A stretch of 64,000 bases of DNA from Phenylobacterium sp. (GCA_020401865.1 JADCAS010000001.1:1-64000); one strand, 5' to 3'; counted from the first letter of the stretch, positions 33,994-44,410 are shown. Made by a program: numbers and translations. The notes: generated by a model not told the origin, from the letters alone.

Positions 33994-35007
33994 ATGGACG
34001 ACCTGACCTCCTTCATCCGCCGCCTGCCCAAGGCCGAACTTCACATGCACGTCGAAGGCTCCCTCGAGCCGGAGATGATGTTCGACCTGGCGAAGCGGAA
34101 CCGGGTCGCTCTGCCCTTCACCAGCGTCGAGGATGTCCGCGCCGCCTACAACTTCAGCCGGCTCCAGGACTTCCTGGATATCTACTACCAGGGGGCGGCG
34201 GTCCTCCTGACCGAAGAGGACTTCCATGACCTGGCCCTGGCCTATTTCCGCCGGGCGGCGGCGGATGGCGCGGTCCGGTGCGAAATCTTCTTCGACCCCC
34301 AGACCCACACGGACCGCGGCCTGCCCTTCCGGGTCGCCATCGAGGGCCTCCTGTCCGGCATGGCCGCGGCGGAGACCGAACTGGGCCTCTCCACCGGCCT
34401 TATCCTGTGCTTCCTGCGTCACCTGCCGGAAGCCGCAGCCCTGGACACCCTGAAGGCCGCCGAGCCCTGGCTGGACCGGTTGCTGGGAGTTGGCCTGGAT
34501 TCCTCCGAGGCCGGTTTTCCGCCGTCAGGCTTCCAGACGGTCTTCCGGGCCGCCGGCGAGCGGGGCCTGAAGCGGGTCGCCCACGCCGGTGAGGAAGGCC
34601 CGCCCGCCTATGTCGCAGAGGCCCTGGACCTTCTCCAGATCGACCGGATCGACCACGGCAACCGGGCTCTGGAGGACGCGGCCCTGACGTCCCGATTGGC
34701 ACGGGAGGGCCAAGTGCTCACGGTCTGCCCCCTGTCGAACCTCAAGCTCTGCGGGGTGCCGTCCCTGGAGGCGCACCCCCTGAAGCGCATGTTGCAGCTG
34801 GGCCTGAAGGCTACCGTCAATTCCGACGATCCCGCCTATTTCGGAGGCTATCTCCTCGACAACTGGGTGCAGACCGCCCGGGCGGTCGGGCTTGAGCGGG
34901 ACCATCTCGTCACCCTCGCCCGGAACAGCCTGGAAGGCGCATTCTGGAGCGAGGCGGAACAAGCGACCCACCTGGCCCGGCTGGAGGCTCTCGCCTCCGG
35001 TCAGTGA
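33994..35007 (+). CDS. Adenine deaminase (adenosine deaminase family)
   Basis: 337 residues from the ATG at 33994. A TIM-barrel deaminase: the zinc histidines are in PKAELHMHVEGSLEP, the catalytic Glu and His in RVAHAGEEGPP and RIDHGNRAL, and the zinc Asp in VNSDDPAYFGGY. The last motif, SDDPAYFGGY, favours the adenine-deaminase branch (adenine to hypoxanthine) over adenosine. Normal length. It overlaps the end of the convergent GH84 gene by 7 bp. Confidence 0.85.
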   Translation: MDDLTSFIRRLPKAELHMHVEGSLEPEMMFDLAKRNRVALPFTSVEDVRAAYNFSRLQDFLDIYYQGAAVLLTEEDFHDLALAYFRRAAADGAVRCEIFFDPQTHTDRGLPFRVAIEGLLSGMAAAETELGLSTGLILCFLRHLPEAAALDTLKAAEPWLDRLLGVGLDSSEAGFPPSGFQTVFRAAGERGLKRVAHAGEEGPPAYVAEALDLLQIDRIDHGNRALEDAALTSRLAREGQVLTVCPLSNLKLCGVPSLEAHPLKRMLQLGLKATVNSDDPAYFGGYLLDNWVQTARAVGLERDHLVTLARNSLEGAFWSEAEQATHLARLEALASGQ

Positions 35008-36071
35008 TCGCCGTTCATCATGTCGAGGGTCATGACCCATTTGCCGTCCAGCCAGTCGACGATCTCGCGCGCCGCGGTATGGTCGATAGCTGCGTAGCGA
35101 CCACGGAGCCTGTCCCGCACCGCCGTATCCATCCTGTCCAGACCGGTATCGTTCAGCAGGATCAGGTGTCGCCGGACCAGGTCCGAGAGTTCAGGTCCCA
35201 GGAGTTCCTGCGCCGACGCCGCAAGGGCCGCGCCGTAGTCGTAGTCCTCGCCCAGGCGATAGCTCTCCGGCAGGGTCAGGGCCGGCAGCAGGGTCAGCTC
35301 GGGCTGAAGGGCGGGATTAATCGCGTGGGCGGACAGCCGCGGTCCGATTCCCGCCGGACGACCGGTAAAACCGCGCAGGTAGAGGAAGGGCGACATCCGT
35401 GGCCCGTCATTCACGGGATAGTTGTCCCAAAGAAAGGGCCGCCGCCGGAGTTGTTCGCCGACCCGCTCCAGGTGGCGAACGCCATAGGCGCGGCTGCAGA
35501 CCTCTTCCCCGGTCCAGAAAATGTCGATCCGCGTGTCGAGAGCCTTGCCCACCGCCTCAAGGTATCCCTGAGGCCGCACCCCGAACGCCATGTCGAGGGC
35601 TGGATCGTCCGAATAGTAGGTCGGACACATGACGATCCTCGAGGCGCGTGTCCGTCCGGCGATCCAATGGACGATATCGGCCTGCGCCTCGGCGAGCCCC
35701 GGAAGGTCTCCCCGCATGTCGTCGAAGAGGATGCCCAGGTCCTGGACGCCAAGGTCATCGAGGCAGGCCAGCTTGTCCGTCAGGGCGGCCTTGGCGTCAG
35801 CGCCGAAGTCCTGCCAGATCTCGAAGGGACTGAGTCCAACGCCGAACCGGACCCCGGCATCGCGGCAGGCGGCGGAAAAGGTGGACAGGGCCTGCAGGTC
35901 GGCGTCCGGATGGATTTCCCGCCAGCGGCGACGCAGGAAGGCGTCGGCCTTCGGGGCGTACATGAAGAAGCGATAGCCGGCGGTCGAAAGCCGCCGCATG
36001 ACCCTCTCGCGGGCCGCCCACTCCCAGGGCAGGCCATAATACCCCTCGATCAGACCCAGTTCCGGCGTCAT
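35001..36071 (-). CDS. GH84 beta-N-acetylglucosaminidase (O-GlcNAcase-like)
   Basis: 356 residues. The start MTPELGLIEGYYGLPW matches the first strand of the GH84 catalytic barrel. The paired catalytic aspartates are in ILFDDMRGD (D117-D118), and LWDNYPVNDG matches the conserved region that helps hold the sugar. It has no signal peptide, so it would act in the cytoplasm, and lacks the large extra domains of pathogen GH84 enzymes. It should remove N-acetylglucosamine from glycans or proteins; the substrate is unknown. Confidence 0.87.
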   Translation of the reverse strand: MTPELGLIEGYYGLPWEWAARERVMRRLSTAGYRFFMYAPKADAFLRRRWREIHPDADLQALSTFSAACRDAGVRFGVGLSPFEIWQDFGADAKAALTDKLACLDDLGVQDLGILFDDMRGDLPGLAEAQADIVHWIAGRTRASRIVMCPTYYSDDPALDMAFGVRPQGYLEAVGKALDTRIDIFWTGEEVCSRAYGVRHLERVGEQLRRRPFLWDNYPVNDGPRMSPFLYLRGFTGRPAGIGPRLSAHAINPALQPELTLLPALTLPESYRLGEDYDYGAALAASAQELLGPELSDLVRRHLILLNDTGLDRMDTAVRDRLRGRYAAIDHTAAREIVDWLDGKWVMTLDMMNGDH

Positions 36072-36160
36072 GGCTGCTCCCCTGCTCTTCCCGCCCCGTC
36101 CCGTCGTGCTATTGAGTGCGCGCCGGTCCCGATGGGCCCGGATCGGAGCGGAGACACATC

Positions 36161-37276
36161 TTGCACGCAGCGGTCATCGCGGCCACCGGCCTATACACCC
36201 CCGCAGAGTGGGTCACCAACGCCGAACTTGTGGAGGCCTTCAACGCCTTTGTCGAAATCCATAACACCCGCCATGCGGCGAAGATCGCCGCCGGCGAGGT
36301 GGAGGCCCTCGCCCCCTCGTCCGTCGAGTTCATCGAGAAGGCTTCGGGCATCAAGTCCCGCTACGTGATGAATCGGTCGGGCGTCGTTGACCCGGAGGTC
36401 ATGCACCCCCTGATCCCCGAGCGGTCCAACGACGAGCTGTCGATCATGGCCGAGATCGGCGTGGCGGCGGCCAAGGACGCCATCGCCCGCTGGGGTAAGG
36501 ACGCCTCACATATCGACGCGGTGGTCTGCGCCGCCTCCAACATGCAGCGCGCCTATCCGGCGATGGCCATCGAGATTCAGGAGGCCCTGGGGATCGACGG
36601 CTTCGGCTTCGACATGAACGTGGCCTGTTCGTCGGCGACGTTCGGCATCAAGACCGCCGCAGACTACATCGCCACCGGCTCGGCCCGGGCGGTGCTGGTG
36701 GTGAACCCCGAGATCACCTCCGGCCACCTGAACTTCCGCGACCGGGACAGCCACTTCATCTTCGGCGACGTGGCGACCGCGGTGATCGTCGAGCGCACTG
36801 ACCAGGCCGTCGGCGGCTGGGACATCCTCGGCACACGGCTGAAGACCGTCTTCTCGAACAACATCCGAAACAACTTCGGCTTCCTGAACCGCACGGCGCC
36901 GGGCAGCGAGGGCGCTGCCGACAAGCTCTTCGTCCAGGAGGGCCGAAAGGTTTTCCGCGAGGTGGTGCCCATGGTCTCCGAGATGATCGTGACCCACGCC
37001 GCCGACCTGGGCCTCGATCCCACCGCCCTGAAGCGGCTTTGGCTCCACCAGGCCAACATCAACATGAATGATCTGATTGGACGACGGGTCCTCGGCCGGG
37101 AACCGACTGCCGAGGAAAACGTCATCATCCTGGACGAGTTCGCCAACACCTCGTCGGCGGGATCGATCATCGCCTTCCACCGGGCGAACGAGGACTTCGA
37201 ACCCGGCGAGACGGGCCTGATCTGCTCCTTCGGCGCAGGGTATTCGGCCGGGACCGTCTTCGTCCGCCGGCGCTAG
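36161..37276 (+). CDS. Beta-ketoacyl-ACP synthase III-like protein
   Basis: 371 residues from a TTG at 36161, with GGAG 8 nt upstream and the family-typical start HAAVIAATGLYTP. The catalytic Cys is in NVACSSATFG, the His in LWLHQANINMN and the Asn in DEFANTSSAGS, a complete thiolase-fold triad. It is longer than the housekeeping FabH (about 320 residues), so it may be a specialised or second FabH. It converges on the M48 protease gene and overlaps it by 4 bp. Confidence 0.88.
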   Translation: MHAAVIAATGLYTPAEWVTNAELVEAFNAFVEIHNTRHAAKIAAGEVEALAPSSVEFIEKASGIKSRYVMNRSGVVDPEVMHPLIPERSNDELSIMAEIGVAAAKDAIARWGKDASHIDAVVCAASNMQRAYPAMAIEIQEALGIDGFGFDMNVACSSATFGIKTAADYIATGSARAVLVVNPEITSGHLNFRDRDSHFIFGDVATAVIVERTDQAVGGWDILGTRLKTVFSNNIRNNFGFLNRTAPGSEGAADKLFVQEGRKVFREVVPMVSEMIVTHAADLGLDPTALKRLWLHQANINMNDLIGRRVLGREPTAEENVIILDEFANTSSAGSIIAFHRANEDFEPGETGLICSFGAGYSAGTVFVRRR

Positions 37277-38493
37277 CGGCCCAGGTCCCCGGGTCGGACC
37301 AGCGTCACTGGCATGGGCTCGGCCTGTTGGGCCGCCTTCCAGTCCATGGCCATGCGAACCCGGGAGCCGACCGAGGGGTGCGTGTAGAAGAGGATCTCCT
37401 CGAGCCGACCGGGGGTCGCCGCCCGGTACTCGATGGTCTTGACCAGGGCCCGGGCCAGGCCGTCCGGCTCCTGAGCCCGTTCCAGGGAGAAACGGTCCGA
37501 CTCGACCTCAGCCCAGCGGGTAAAGCTGGCGGCGACCGGATTGCCCACCAGTCCCAGCACAACGATCATCGCGCCGAGGACCGGGTAGCCGGCGGGATCG
37601 GACAGACCCCGGACTCCAGAGGCGCCGAGCCAGCGCGCGGCCAGCGGGAACAGGCGGTCGACGAGAAGGAGGGCGAGGACGGCCATTACGGACAGGAAGC
37701 CGGCTCTCCACCAGACATGGCCGAGGACGTAGTGCCCCATCTCGTGGCCGACCACGGCCCGGACCTCGGCGATGTCGGCGTCCTTCTGGAACATCACGTC
37801 GCTCATCGCGATCCGCGCGCTGCCCAGCAGGCCTGAGACATTGGCCGTGTAGCGGTTGGACTGGCGGGAGCCGTCATAGATGAAGATCCGGTCCGAGGGC
37901 ACGCCATTGGCCTCGGCAAGAGCGACCACGGCGTCCCGGACGGGTCCGGGAGGCGCCGGCTCATACCGGTTGAACAGCGGATCGATGAAGACCGGCCACA
38001 CCAACATGCTCAGGATGAAGACCAGGGACACAAGGGCGCCCGACCAGGCCCACCACAGACGTGGGGACCGGCGGATAAGGGCGTAGACACCGGCCGCCAG
38101 GAGGGTGGAGGTGACCACCCAGATGAGGGCGTAGACGAGGTACTCGCCGAGCCATCCGACGAAAGCCTGGCTGGTCAGGCCATAGGCCTTCTCGCGCGCC
38201 CAGTCCGACCAGGCGGCCCAGGGCAGGTTCAGCACCGTCTCGGCGGTCAGGGCGAGGGCCAGGACGGCGATGCTTGTCGGGAGGGGACCGAGGCCACGGC
38301 CTTCCAGGCGATCCCGGAGCCGCACCAGCAGGCCTGAGCGAAGGATCAGCCAGTAGGCGGCCACACCGACCACCGCAGTCCAGAGGATGAGCCAGTGGCC
38401 GCCCTGGGTATAGGCCGTCGCCCGGGCGTGTGCGTCGGGACTGAGGGTGGCGAGGTAGGCGGCCGTTGCGGCTTCGGGATCAAAGGTCTTCAA
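37273..38493 (-). CDS. M48 family membrane metallopeptidase (Ste24-like)
   Basis: 406 residues from a TTG at 38493, with GGGGAG 8 nt upstream. Several transmembrane helices cover residues 30-210 and 265-310. The zinc motif HEMGH is in AVVGHEMGHYVLGHVWW, followed by a third-ligand Glu in WAEVESDRFSLE. This layout matches CAAX prenyl protease 1 homologues that act on membrane proteins. A substrate is not suggested by the context. Confidence 0.9.
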   Translation of the reverse strand: MKTFDPEAATAAYLATLSPDAHARATAYTQGGHWLILWTAVVGVAAYWLILRSGLLVRLRDRLEGRGLGPLPTSIAVLALALTAETVLNLPWAAWSDWAREKAYGLTSQAFVGWLGEYLVYALIWVVTSTLLAAGVYALIRRSPRLWWAWSGALVSLVFILSMLVWPVFIDPLFNRYEPAPPGPVRDAVVALAEANGVPSDRIFIYDGSRQSNRYTANVSGLLGSARIAMSDVMFQKDADIAEVRAVVGHEMGHYVLGHVWWRAGFLSVMAVLALLLVDRLFPLAARWLGASGVRGLSDPAGYPVLGAMIVVLGLVGNPVAASFTRWAEVESDRFSLERAQEPDGLARALVKTIEYRAATPGRLEEILFYTHPSVGSRVRMAMDWKAAQQAEPMPVTLVRPGDLGR

Positions 38494-38515
38494 CCGATTA
38501 TCTCCCCTTCGCGAC

Positions 38516-41200
38516 CTAGCGGTCCTTCTCGCGTTCGCCGAGCGCCGCCTGGGCTGCGGCGAGGCGGGCGATCGGGGTACGGAAGGGCGAGCAGCTGACA
38601 TAGTCAAGGCCAATGGCCTCGCAGAACTGGATCGAGGCCGGATCCCCGCCGTGCTCGCCGCAGATGCCGAGCTTGACCCCGGGACGGACCGCGCGTCCGC
38701 GTTCGGCGGCGATCCGGATCAGGTCGCCGACGCCTTCCTGGTCGAGGCTGACGAAGGGGTCCTTCTCGAAGATCCCCTTCTCCAGGTAGGCGGTCAGAAA
38801 CCGGCCGGAATCGTCACGGCTGATCCCGAAGGTGGTCTGGGTCAGGTCGTTCGTCCCGAAGGAGAAGAACTCGGCCGACTGGGCCAGGTCCGCCGCGCGC
38901 AGGGCCGCGCGGGGCAGTTCGACCATGGTGCCGACCTGGTACTCAAGAGAGAGCCCCCGCTCGGTCAGGACCGCCTTGGCCACCCGGTCGGTGAGGGTCT
39001 TCAGGAACCGCATCTCCTCGCCCTTGGCGACCAGGGGATGCATGATCTCGACGATGGGCGCCGCCCGGCCGGCCCCGGCGATCTCGCAGGCCGCCTCGAA
39101 GATGGCCCGGACCTGCATCTCGTAGATCTCGGGATAGGAGATTCCGAGGCGGCAGCCCCGGTGACCCAGCATGGGGTTCGTCTCGTGCAGTTCCCGTACC
39201 CGGCGCCACAGCTTGTCCGCATCCAGCCCCCCAGCCTCCGCCACGGTCCGCACGTCCGCCTCCGTCTGGGGCAGGAACTCGTGAAGCGGTGGATCCAGGA
39301 GCCGGATGGTGACCGGCAGCCCTTCCATGATGTCGAAGATCTCGACGAAGTCGGCCCTCTGCATGGGCAGGATCTTCGCAAGCGCCGCCCGGCGACCAGC
39401 CTCGTCGTCGGCCAGGATCATCTCCCGGACGGCCTGGATACGCTGCTCGTCAAAGAACATGTGCTCGGTGCGGCACAGGCCAATGCCTTCAGCCCCGAAC
39501 TGCCGGGCGGTGCGCGCGTCCAGCGGCGTCTCCGCATTGGCCCGTACCCGCAGGCGCCGGAAGCTGTCAGCCCAGCCCATCAGGGTGGCGAAGTCGCCGG
39601 TGAGCTCCGGCTCGATCATCTGCACCGCGCCAGCCAGAACGTCGCCGCGACTGCCGTCGACCGTCACGACCTCTCCGGCCCGGATGCTGCGGCCGCGGAC
39701 GTGGAAGACGCCGGCCTTCTCGTCGATCCGGATGTCGCCGGCGCCCGAGACGCAGGGGCGACCCATCCCGCGGGCGACCACGGCGGCGTGGCTGGTCATC
39801 CCGCCCCGAGCGGTGACGATGCCCCGGGCGGCGTGCATGCCGTGAATGTCCTCGGGGCTGGTTTCCTCGCGGACCAGGATCACCGCCTCGCCCGCCCCGC
39901 CCCGGCGCTGGGCCTCGTCGGCGTCGAACACCACCACGCCCGTAGCCGCCCCCGGAGAGGCCGGCAGTCCGGTCGCCACCACGTCGCGGGGGCTGGCGGG
40001 ATCGATGGTCGGGTGCAGCAGCTGGTCGAGGCTGGAGGGGTCGACCCGCATCACGGCCTCTTCGCGGCTGATCAGGCCGTCGGCGGCCATGTCCACCGCC
40101 ATCTTGAGGGCCGCCTTGGCCGTGCGCTTTCCATTCCGGGTCTGCAGCATGTAGAGGCGGCCGCGCTCGACAGTGAACTCCACGTCCTGCATGTCTCGGT
40201 AGTGCCGCTCGAGGCGTTCCACCACCTCACGGAACTGGGCGAAGACGTCCGGAAGGGCCTCCTCCATGGAGAGCGCGCGGTCCCCCATCTCCTCGCGGGC
40301 CGCCCGGGTCAGGGCCTGCGGGGTCCGGATGCCGGCCACCACGTCTTCACCCTGGGCGTTGATCAGGAATTCCCCATAAAGACGATTCTCGCCCGTCGAG
40401 GGGTTGCGGGTGAAGGCCACCCCGGTCGCGGAGGAGTCGCCCATGTTGCCGAACACCATGGCCTGGATGTTGACGGCCGTTCCCCAGCTCTCCGGGATGT
40501 CGTGCATACGGCGGTAGAACTTGGCGCGCTCGTTCATCCAGCTGGCGAAGACAGCGCCGACTGCGCCCCAGAGCTGGGCCTTGGGATCCTGCGGGAAGGG
40601 CTCGCCCAGCTCCTCTTCGACGGCGGCCTTGTAGTCGGCGACCACCTTCTCCCAGTCCTCGGCCGTCAAGGCTGTATCGACGGTGACGTCGAGCCGGTCC
40701 TTATGATTGTCGAGAATCTCCTCGAACAGGTGATGATCCAGGCCCAGCACGACGTTGGAGTACATCTGGATGAAGCGCCGGTAGGAATCGAGGGCGAAGC
40801 GACGATCCCCGGCCAGGGCGGCAAGGCCCTCGGCGGTGGCGTCATTCAGGCCCAGGTTCAGCACCGTGTCCATCATGCCCGGCATGGACGCCCGGCCGCC
40901 GGACCGGACCGAGACCAGCAGGGGCGCGGAAGGATCGCCGAACCGCTTGCCGGTCAAGGCCTCAACGGCGCCGAGAGCGGCCTCGACCTGGTCCGCAAGA
41001 CTTTCCGGATAGGCCCGCTCATGGGCGTAGAAGTAGTTGCAGGCCTCTGTGGTGATTGTGAATCCTGGCGGGACGGGAAGACCGAGCGCCGACATCTCCG
41101 CCAGGTTGGCGCCCTTGCCGCCGAGGAGGTTGCGCATGGACGCGTCCCCATCCGCAGCACCGCCTCCGAAGGCATAGACCCATCGCGTCTGACCGGGCAT
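38516..41200 (-). CDS. ppdK: Pyruvate, phosphate dikinase
   Basis: 894 residues. It interconverts pyruvate, ATP and phosphate with phosphoenolpyruvate, AMP and pyrophosphate. The nucleotide domain starts VYAFGGGAADGDASMRNLLGGKGANLAEM; the phospho-histidine is in ARGGMTSHAAVVARGMG; the C-terminal barrel has FGTNDLTQTTFGISRDD and LGICGEHGGDP. Length is normal. Its ATG has GGAAGGGA upstream. It is 13 bp after glyS on the same strand, so it may be read through from glyQ-glyS. Confidence 0.96.
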   Translation of the reverse strand: MPGQTRWVYAFGGGAADGDASMRNLLGGKGANLAEMSALGLPVPPGFTITTEACNYFYAHERAYPESLADQVEAALGAVEALTGKRFGDPSAPLLVSVRSGGRASMPGMMDTVLNLGLNDATAEGLAALAGDRRFALDSYRRFIQMYSNVVLGLDHHLFEEILDNHKDRLDVTVDTALTAEDWEKVVADYKAAVEEELGEPFPQDPKAQLWGAVGAVFASWMNERAKFYRRMHDIPESWGTAVNIQAMVFGNMGDSSATGVAFTRNPSTGENRLYGEFLINAQGEDVVAGIRTPQALTRAAREEMGDRALSMEEALPDVFAQFREVVERLERHYRDMQDVEFTVERGRLYMLQTRNGKRTAKAALKMAVDMAADGLISREEAVMRVDPSSLDQLLHPTIDPASPRDVVATGLPASPGAATGVVVFDADEAQRRGGAGEAVILVREETSPEDIHGMHAARGIVTARGGMTSHAAVVARGMGRPCVSGAGDIRIDEKAGVFHVRGRSIRAGEVVTVDGSRGDVLAGAVQMIEPELTGDFATLMGWADSFRRLRVRANAETPLDARTARQFGAEGIGLCRTEHMFFDEQRIQAVREMILADDEAGRRAALAKILPMQRADFVEIFDIMEGLPVTIRLLDPPLHEFLPQTEADVRTVAEAGGLDADKLWRRVRELHETNPMLGHRGCRLGISYPEIYEMQVRAIFEAACEIAGAGRAAPIVEIMHPLVAKGEEMRFLKTLTDRVAKAVLTERGLSLEYQVGTMVELPRAALRAADLAQSAEFFSFGTNDLTQTTFGISRDDSGRFLTAYLEKGIFEKDPFVSLDQEGVGDLIRIAAERGRAVRPGVKLGICGEHGGDPASIQFCEAIGLDYVSCSPFRTPIARLAAAQAALGEREKDR

Positions 41201-41213
41201 TGGCCGTCCCTTC

Positions 41214-43490
41214 CTAGCCGTTGACCTGGCCGAAGTCGGCGACTTCGGACATGGCGGCGCGCACCTGCGCCAGGAGCCTCAGCCGGTTGTCCCGGGCCTG
41301 CGGGTCCTCCGCATTGACCAGGACCTTCTCGAAGAAGGCGTCGACCGGGCCTCGAAGGTCCGCAAGGGCCCGCAGTGCCCCGGCGAAGTCTTCGGCGTCA
41401 GTGAGGGCCGCCACCCGGGGTGCGGCCTCAGCCACCGCCGCCACGAGAGCGATCTCCGCCTCGGGTGCACCGACGAGGACCTCCGCGGGACCTGACGGCA
41501 GCGGGCCCTTCTTCTCCTCGGCCCTCAGGATGTTGGTCGCCCGCCGGTAGCCGGCCAGCAGGTTGGCGCCGTCCTCGTCGGTCAGAAAATGGGAGAGGGC
41601 CTCCACCCGGGCGTAAATCCGGACCAGGTCGTCGTCGCCCAGGGCGAAGACGGCGTCCACGAGGTCATGCCGCCGGCCCTGCTCCCTCAACGAGACCTTG
41701 AGCCGATCGGCCAGGAAGGCAAGGACCTCCTCGGCGACCTCGGGATAGGGACGGAAGCGGTAGAGGATCTCGCCTTCCGGCGCCTCGCCGGCGGAGGCGC
41801 TGCGATCAAAACGGATGTCGAAGTCCGCATCGATGGCCACAACCATGGGCTCGGCCTCCAGCAGGGCGGCCTCGAACTCTTCGACATAGGTCTGGAAGAT
41901 CTCGGAGTCCGTCCGGGAGCGCGGACCGAGGTAGCCGGTTGTCCGGCGCGTGGAAGCATAGAGGGCCCGGCCCGGATCTACGAAACAGCGGAGGGATCGG
42001 TACCAGTCCGCGACGAGTTCACGCACCGGCGCCCGGACCTCGGAGTTCAGGAGAATGCGGATTACCCCCAAGGCCGCCCGGCGCAGAGCGTAGGGATCGC
42101 GCGACCCTGTGGGTTTCTCGTTGATGGCGAAGAAGGCCGCCAGGGTGTCGAGCTTCTCTGCGAGGGCCACCGCCATGGTCACGGGACGATCCGGGACCTC
42201 GTCGGACGGACCCACGGGCCGGTAATGGTCGCGGATCGCCTCGGCTGTGACCGGGGTCAGCTTCTCCTCGAGGGCGTAGTAGCCGCCCATCAGGCCCTGG
42301 AGTTCGGGGAACTCGCCCACCATGCCGGTGGTCAGGTCCGCCTTGCACAGGCGCGCCGCCAGGGCGGCCTTGGCCGGATCGGCGCCCACTCGGACCGAAA
42401 GCGCGCCGGCGAGGTGTTCCAGCCGCTCGACCCGTTCGGCCAGCGTGCCGAGGCGAGCGTGGAAGGTCACCGACTTCAGCTTTTCCAGCCGGGACTCGAG
42501 CGTGACCTTGCGGTCCTCATCCCAGAAGAAACGGGCGTCCGACAGGCGGGCCGACAGCACCTTGGCGTTGCCGGCGGCGATGACCGCGCCGCCGTCGGGC
42601 GCGGCGATGTTGGACACCGTGACGAAGTGCGGCGCCAGGCGGCCCGTGGCTGGATCTCTCACGGCGAAGTACTTCTGGTGATTGCGCATGGAGGTGCGGA
42701 TCACTTCCGGCGGCAGGGCCAGGAAGTCCGGATCCATGTCGCCCAGTATGGGAACCGGCCATTCCGCAAGACCTGCGACCTCATCCAGCAGCCCGGCGTC
42801 CTCGACCAGCTCCAGCCCCCGGTCCGCGCACAGGCGGCGGGCCTCGACCAGGATGCGCAACTTGCGCTCCTCGGCGTCGAGCAGGACGAACCGCTTCTCC
42901 AGTCCCGAACGGTAGGATGCGAAGCTCTTGACCCGGAAGGGCCGGTTCGAGCCCATGAACCGATGTCCGACCGCGAAATCCACGGTCTGGACCCCATCGA
43001 CCTCGAACGAGACGGGCGCGCCGGCGAACAGGCAGAGCACATGCCTGAGGGGCCGGACCCAGCGGAGGGTCCCGGTTCCCCAGGTCATGGACTTGGGCCA
43101 GGGGAAGTTACGGATGATGTCCGGTACGATCTCGGCGATAACCTCCGGCGTGGCGCGGCCGGTCGCGGTCAGTTCGGCGAACCAGACGCCGTCGCGCTCG
43201 ACCAGCTGGTCGCGGGTCAGGCCGGTGGAGCGCAGAAATCCTTCCAGAGCGGCTTCCGGCGCGGAGGTGCGCGGCCCCTTCCGCTCCTCCCGGCGATCGG
43301 CCTGGGCGGCGGCGAGGCCCTCGGCGACGAGAGTCAGGCGACGGGGACCGGCGAAGGTCCGAAGGCTTGAGGGCTCCAGGCCGGCGGCCACTAGGCGCTC
43401 CCGGGCCATGCGGTCGAGGTCGCGGGCGGCCTGGGCCTGCATCCGGGCCGGAATTTCCTCGGAAAAGAGCTCGATCAGCAGCTGGGGCAT
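41214..43490 (-). CDS. glyS: Glycyl-tRNA synthetase beta subunit
   Basis: 758 residues, the tRNA-binding subunit of the alpha2-beta2 glycyl-tRNA synthetase. The start PQLLIELFSEEIPARMQAQA is diagnostic; also MRNHQKYFAVRD and DFRF-like C-terminal helices with FFEKVLVNAEDPQARDNRLRLL, the usual anticodon-binding end. It follows glyQ by two bases. Length is normal. Confidence 0.96.
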   Translation of the reverse strand: MPQLLIELFSEEIPARMQAQAARDLDRMARERLVAAGLEPSSLRTFAGPRRLTLVAEGLAAAQADRREERKGPRTSAPEAALEGFLRSTGLTRDQLVERDGVWFAELTATGRATPEVIAEIVPDIIRNFPWPKSMTWGTGTLRWVRPLRHVLCLFAGAPVSFEVDGVQTVDFAVGHRFMGSNRPFRVKSFASYRSGLEKRFVLLDAEERKLRILVEARRLCADRGLELVEDAGLLDEVAGLAEWPVPILGDMDPDFLALPPEVIRTSMRNHQKYFAVRDPATGRLAPHFVTVSNIAAPDGGAVIAAGNAKVLSARLSDARFFWDEDRKVTLESRLEKLKSVTFHARLGTLAERVERLEHLAGALSVRVGADPAKAALAARLCKADLTTGMVGEFPELQGLMGGYYALEEKLTPVTAEAIRDHYRPVGPSDEVPDRPVTMAVALAEKLDTLAAFFAINEKPTGSRDPYALRRAALGVIRILLNSEVRAPVRELVADWYRSLRCFVDPGRALYASTRRTTGYLGPRSRTDSEIFQTYVEEFEAALLEAEPMVVAIDADFDIRFDRSASAGEAPEGEILYRFRPYPEVAEEVLAFLADRLKVSLREQGRRHDLVDAVFALGDDDLVRIYARVEALSHFLTDEDGANLLAGYRRATNILRAEEKKGPLPSGPAEVLVGAPEAEIALVAAVAEAAPRVAALTDAEDFAGALRALADLRGPVDAFFEKVLVNAEDPQARDNRLRLLAQVRAAMSEVADFGQVNG

Positions 43491-43492
43491 GG

Positions 43493-44410
43493 TCAGGCGT
43501 CCCCGGTCGGGGCGTTGCCGCCCTCGTTGGCGACCCAGGCCTCAGCGCACATCCTGGTCAGGTCGCGGATACGGCCGATGTAGCTCTGACGCTCGGCCAC
43601 GGCGATGGCGCCGCGGGCGTCCATCAGGTTGAACAGGTGACTGGCCTTCAGCACGTGGTCATAAGCCGGCAGCACCGTCGCCTGGCCCTGGGGGCCGCGC
43701 CCCTGCAGGAGCCTGGGCACCTGTGTCTCCATGTCTTCGAACTGCCGCTTGAGGGTCGCCACGTCGTAGAGATGGAAGTTGGCCTCGGACTGCTGGCGTT
43801 CGTTCTCCAGGAAGACATCGCCATAGGTCATGGGCAGCGGCCCCTCGGGGTCGTTGAAGGCCAGCTGGTCGAAGCGGTCGACGCCCTGGAGGTACATGGC
43901 CAGCCGCTCCAGGCCATAGGTGAGCTCGCCGGCGACGGGGAAGACGTCCAGACCGCCCACCTGCTGGAAGTAGGTGTACTGGGTCACCTCCATCCCGTCG
44001 CACCAGACCTCCCAGCCGAGACCCCAGGCGCCGACCGTGGGGTTCTCCCAGTCATCCTCGACGAAGCGGATATCGTGCAGCCGGGTGTCCAGCCCGATCG
44101 CCTCCAGGCTGCCCAGGTAGAGCTCCTGCAGATTGTCCGGATTGGGCTTCAGGATGACCTGGTACTGGTAATAGTGCTGGAGCCGGTTGGGGTTCTCGCC
44201 ATAGCGGCCGTCCCCGGGCCGCCGGGAGGGCTGCACATAGGCAGCGCGCCAGGGCCGGGGGCCCAGCGCCCGCAGGACCGTCGCTGGATGCAGGGTCCCC
44301 GCCCCGACCTCCACATCGTGAGGCTGCAGGATGACGCAGCCCTGGCGGCTCCAGTAGTCATGGAGCTTCAGGATCAGCGCCTGAAAAGACAGCGATTTTT
44401 CGGCAGGCAT
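43493..44410 (-). CDS. glyQ: Glycyl-tRNA synthetase alpha subunit
   Basis: 305 residues from the ATG at 44410. It is the catalytic alpha subunit with [24 protein letters not shown] at the start and [29 protein letters not shown], the class II synthetase motif region. The [22 protein letters not shown] segment is also typical. A longer frame to 44569 lacks conserved sequence. glyQ-glyS-ppdK read in one direction. Confidence 0.96.
   Translation of the reverse strand: MPAEKSLSFQALILKLHDYWSRQGCVILQPHDVEVGAGTLHPATVLRALGPRPWRAAYVQPSRRPGDGRYGENPNRLQHYYQYQVILKPNPDNLQELYLGSLEAIGLDTRLHDIRFVEDDWENPTVGAWGLGWEVWCDGMEVTQYTYFQQVGGLDVFPVAGELTYGLERLAMYLQGVDRFDQLAFNDPEGPLPMTYGDVFLENERQQSEANFHLYDVATLKRQFEDMETQVPRLLQGRGPQGQATVLPAYDHVLKASHLFNLMDARGAIAVAERQSYIGRIRDLTRMCAEAWVANEGGNAPTGDA

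Noticed and set aside
38651..41224. Long open frame (857 codons) opposite ppdK
   Set aside because: It is antisense to a perfectly conserved enzyme, is rich in Gly/Arg/His/Val typical of GC-rich antisense frames, and shows no domain.
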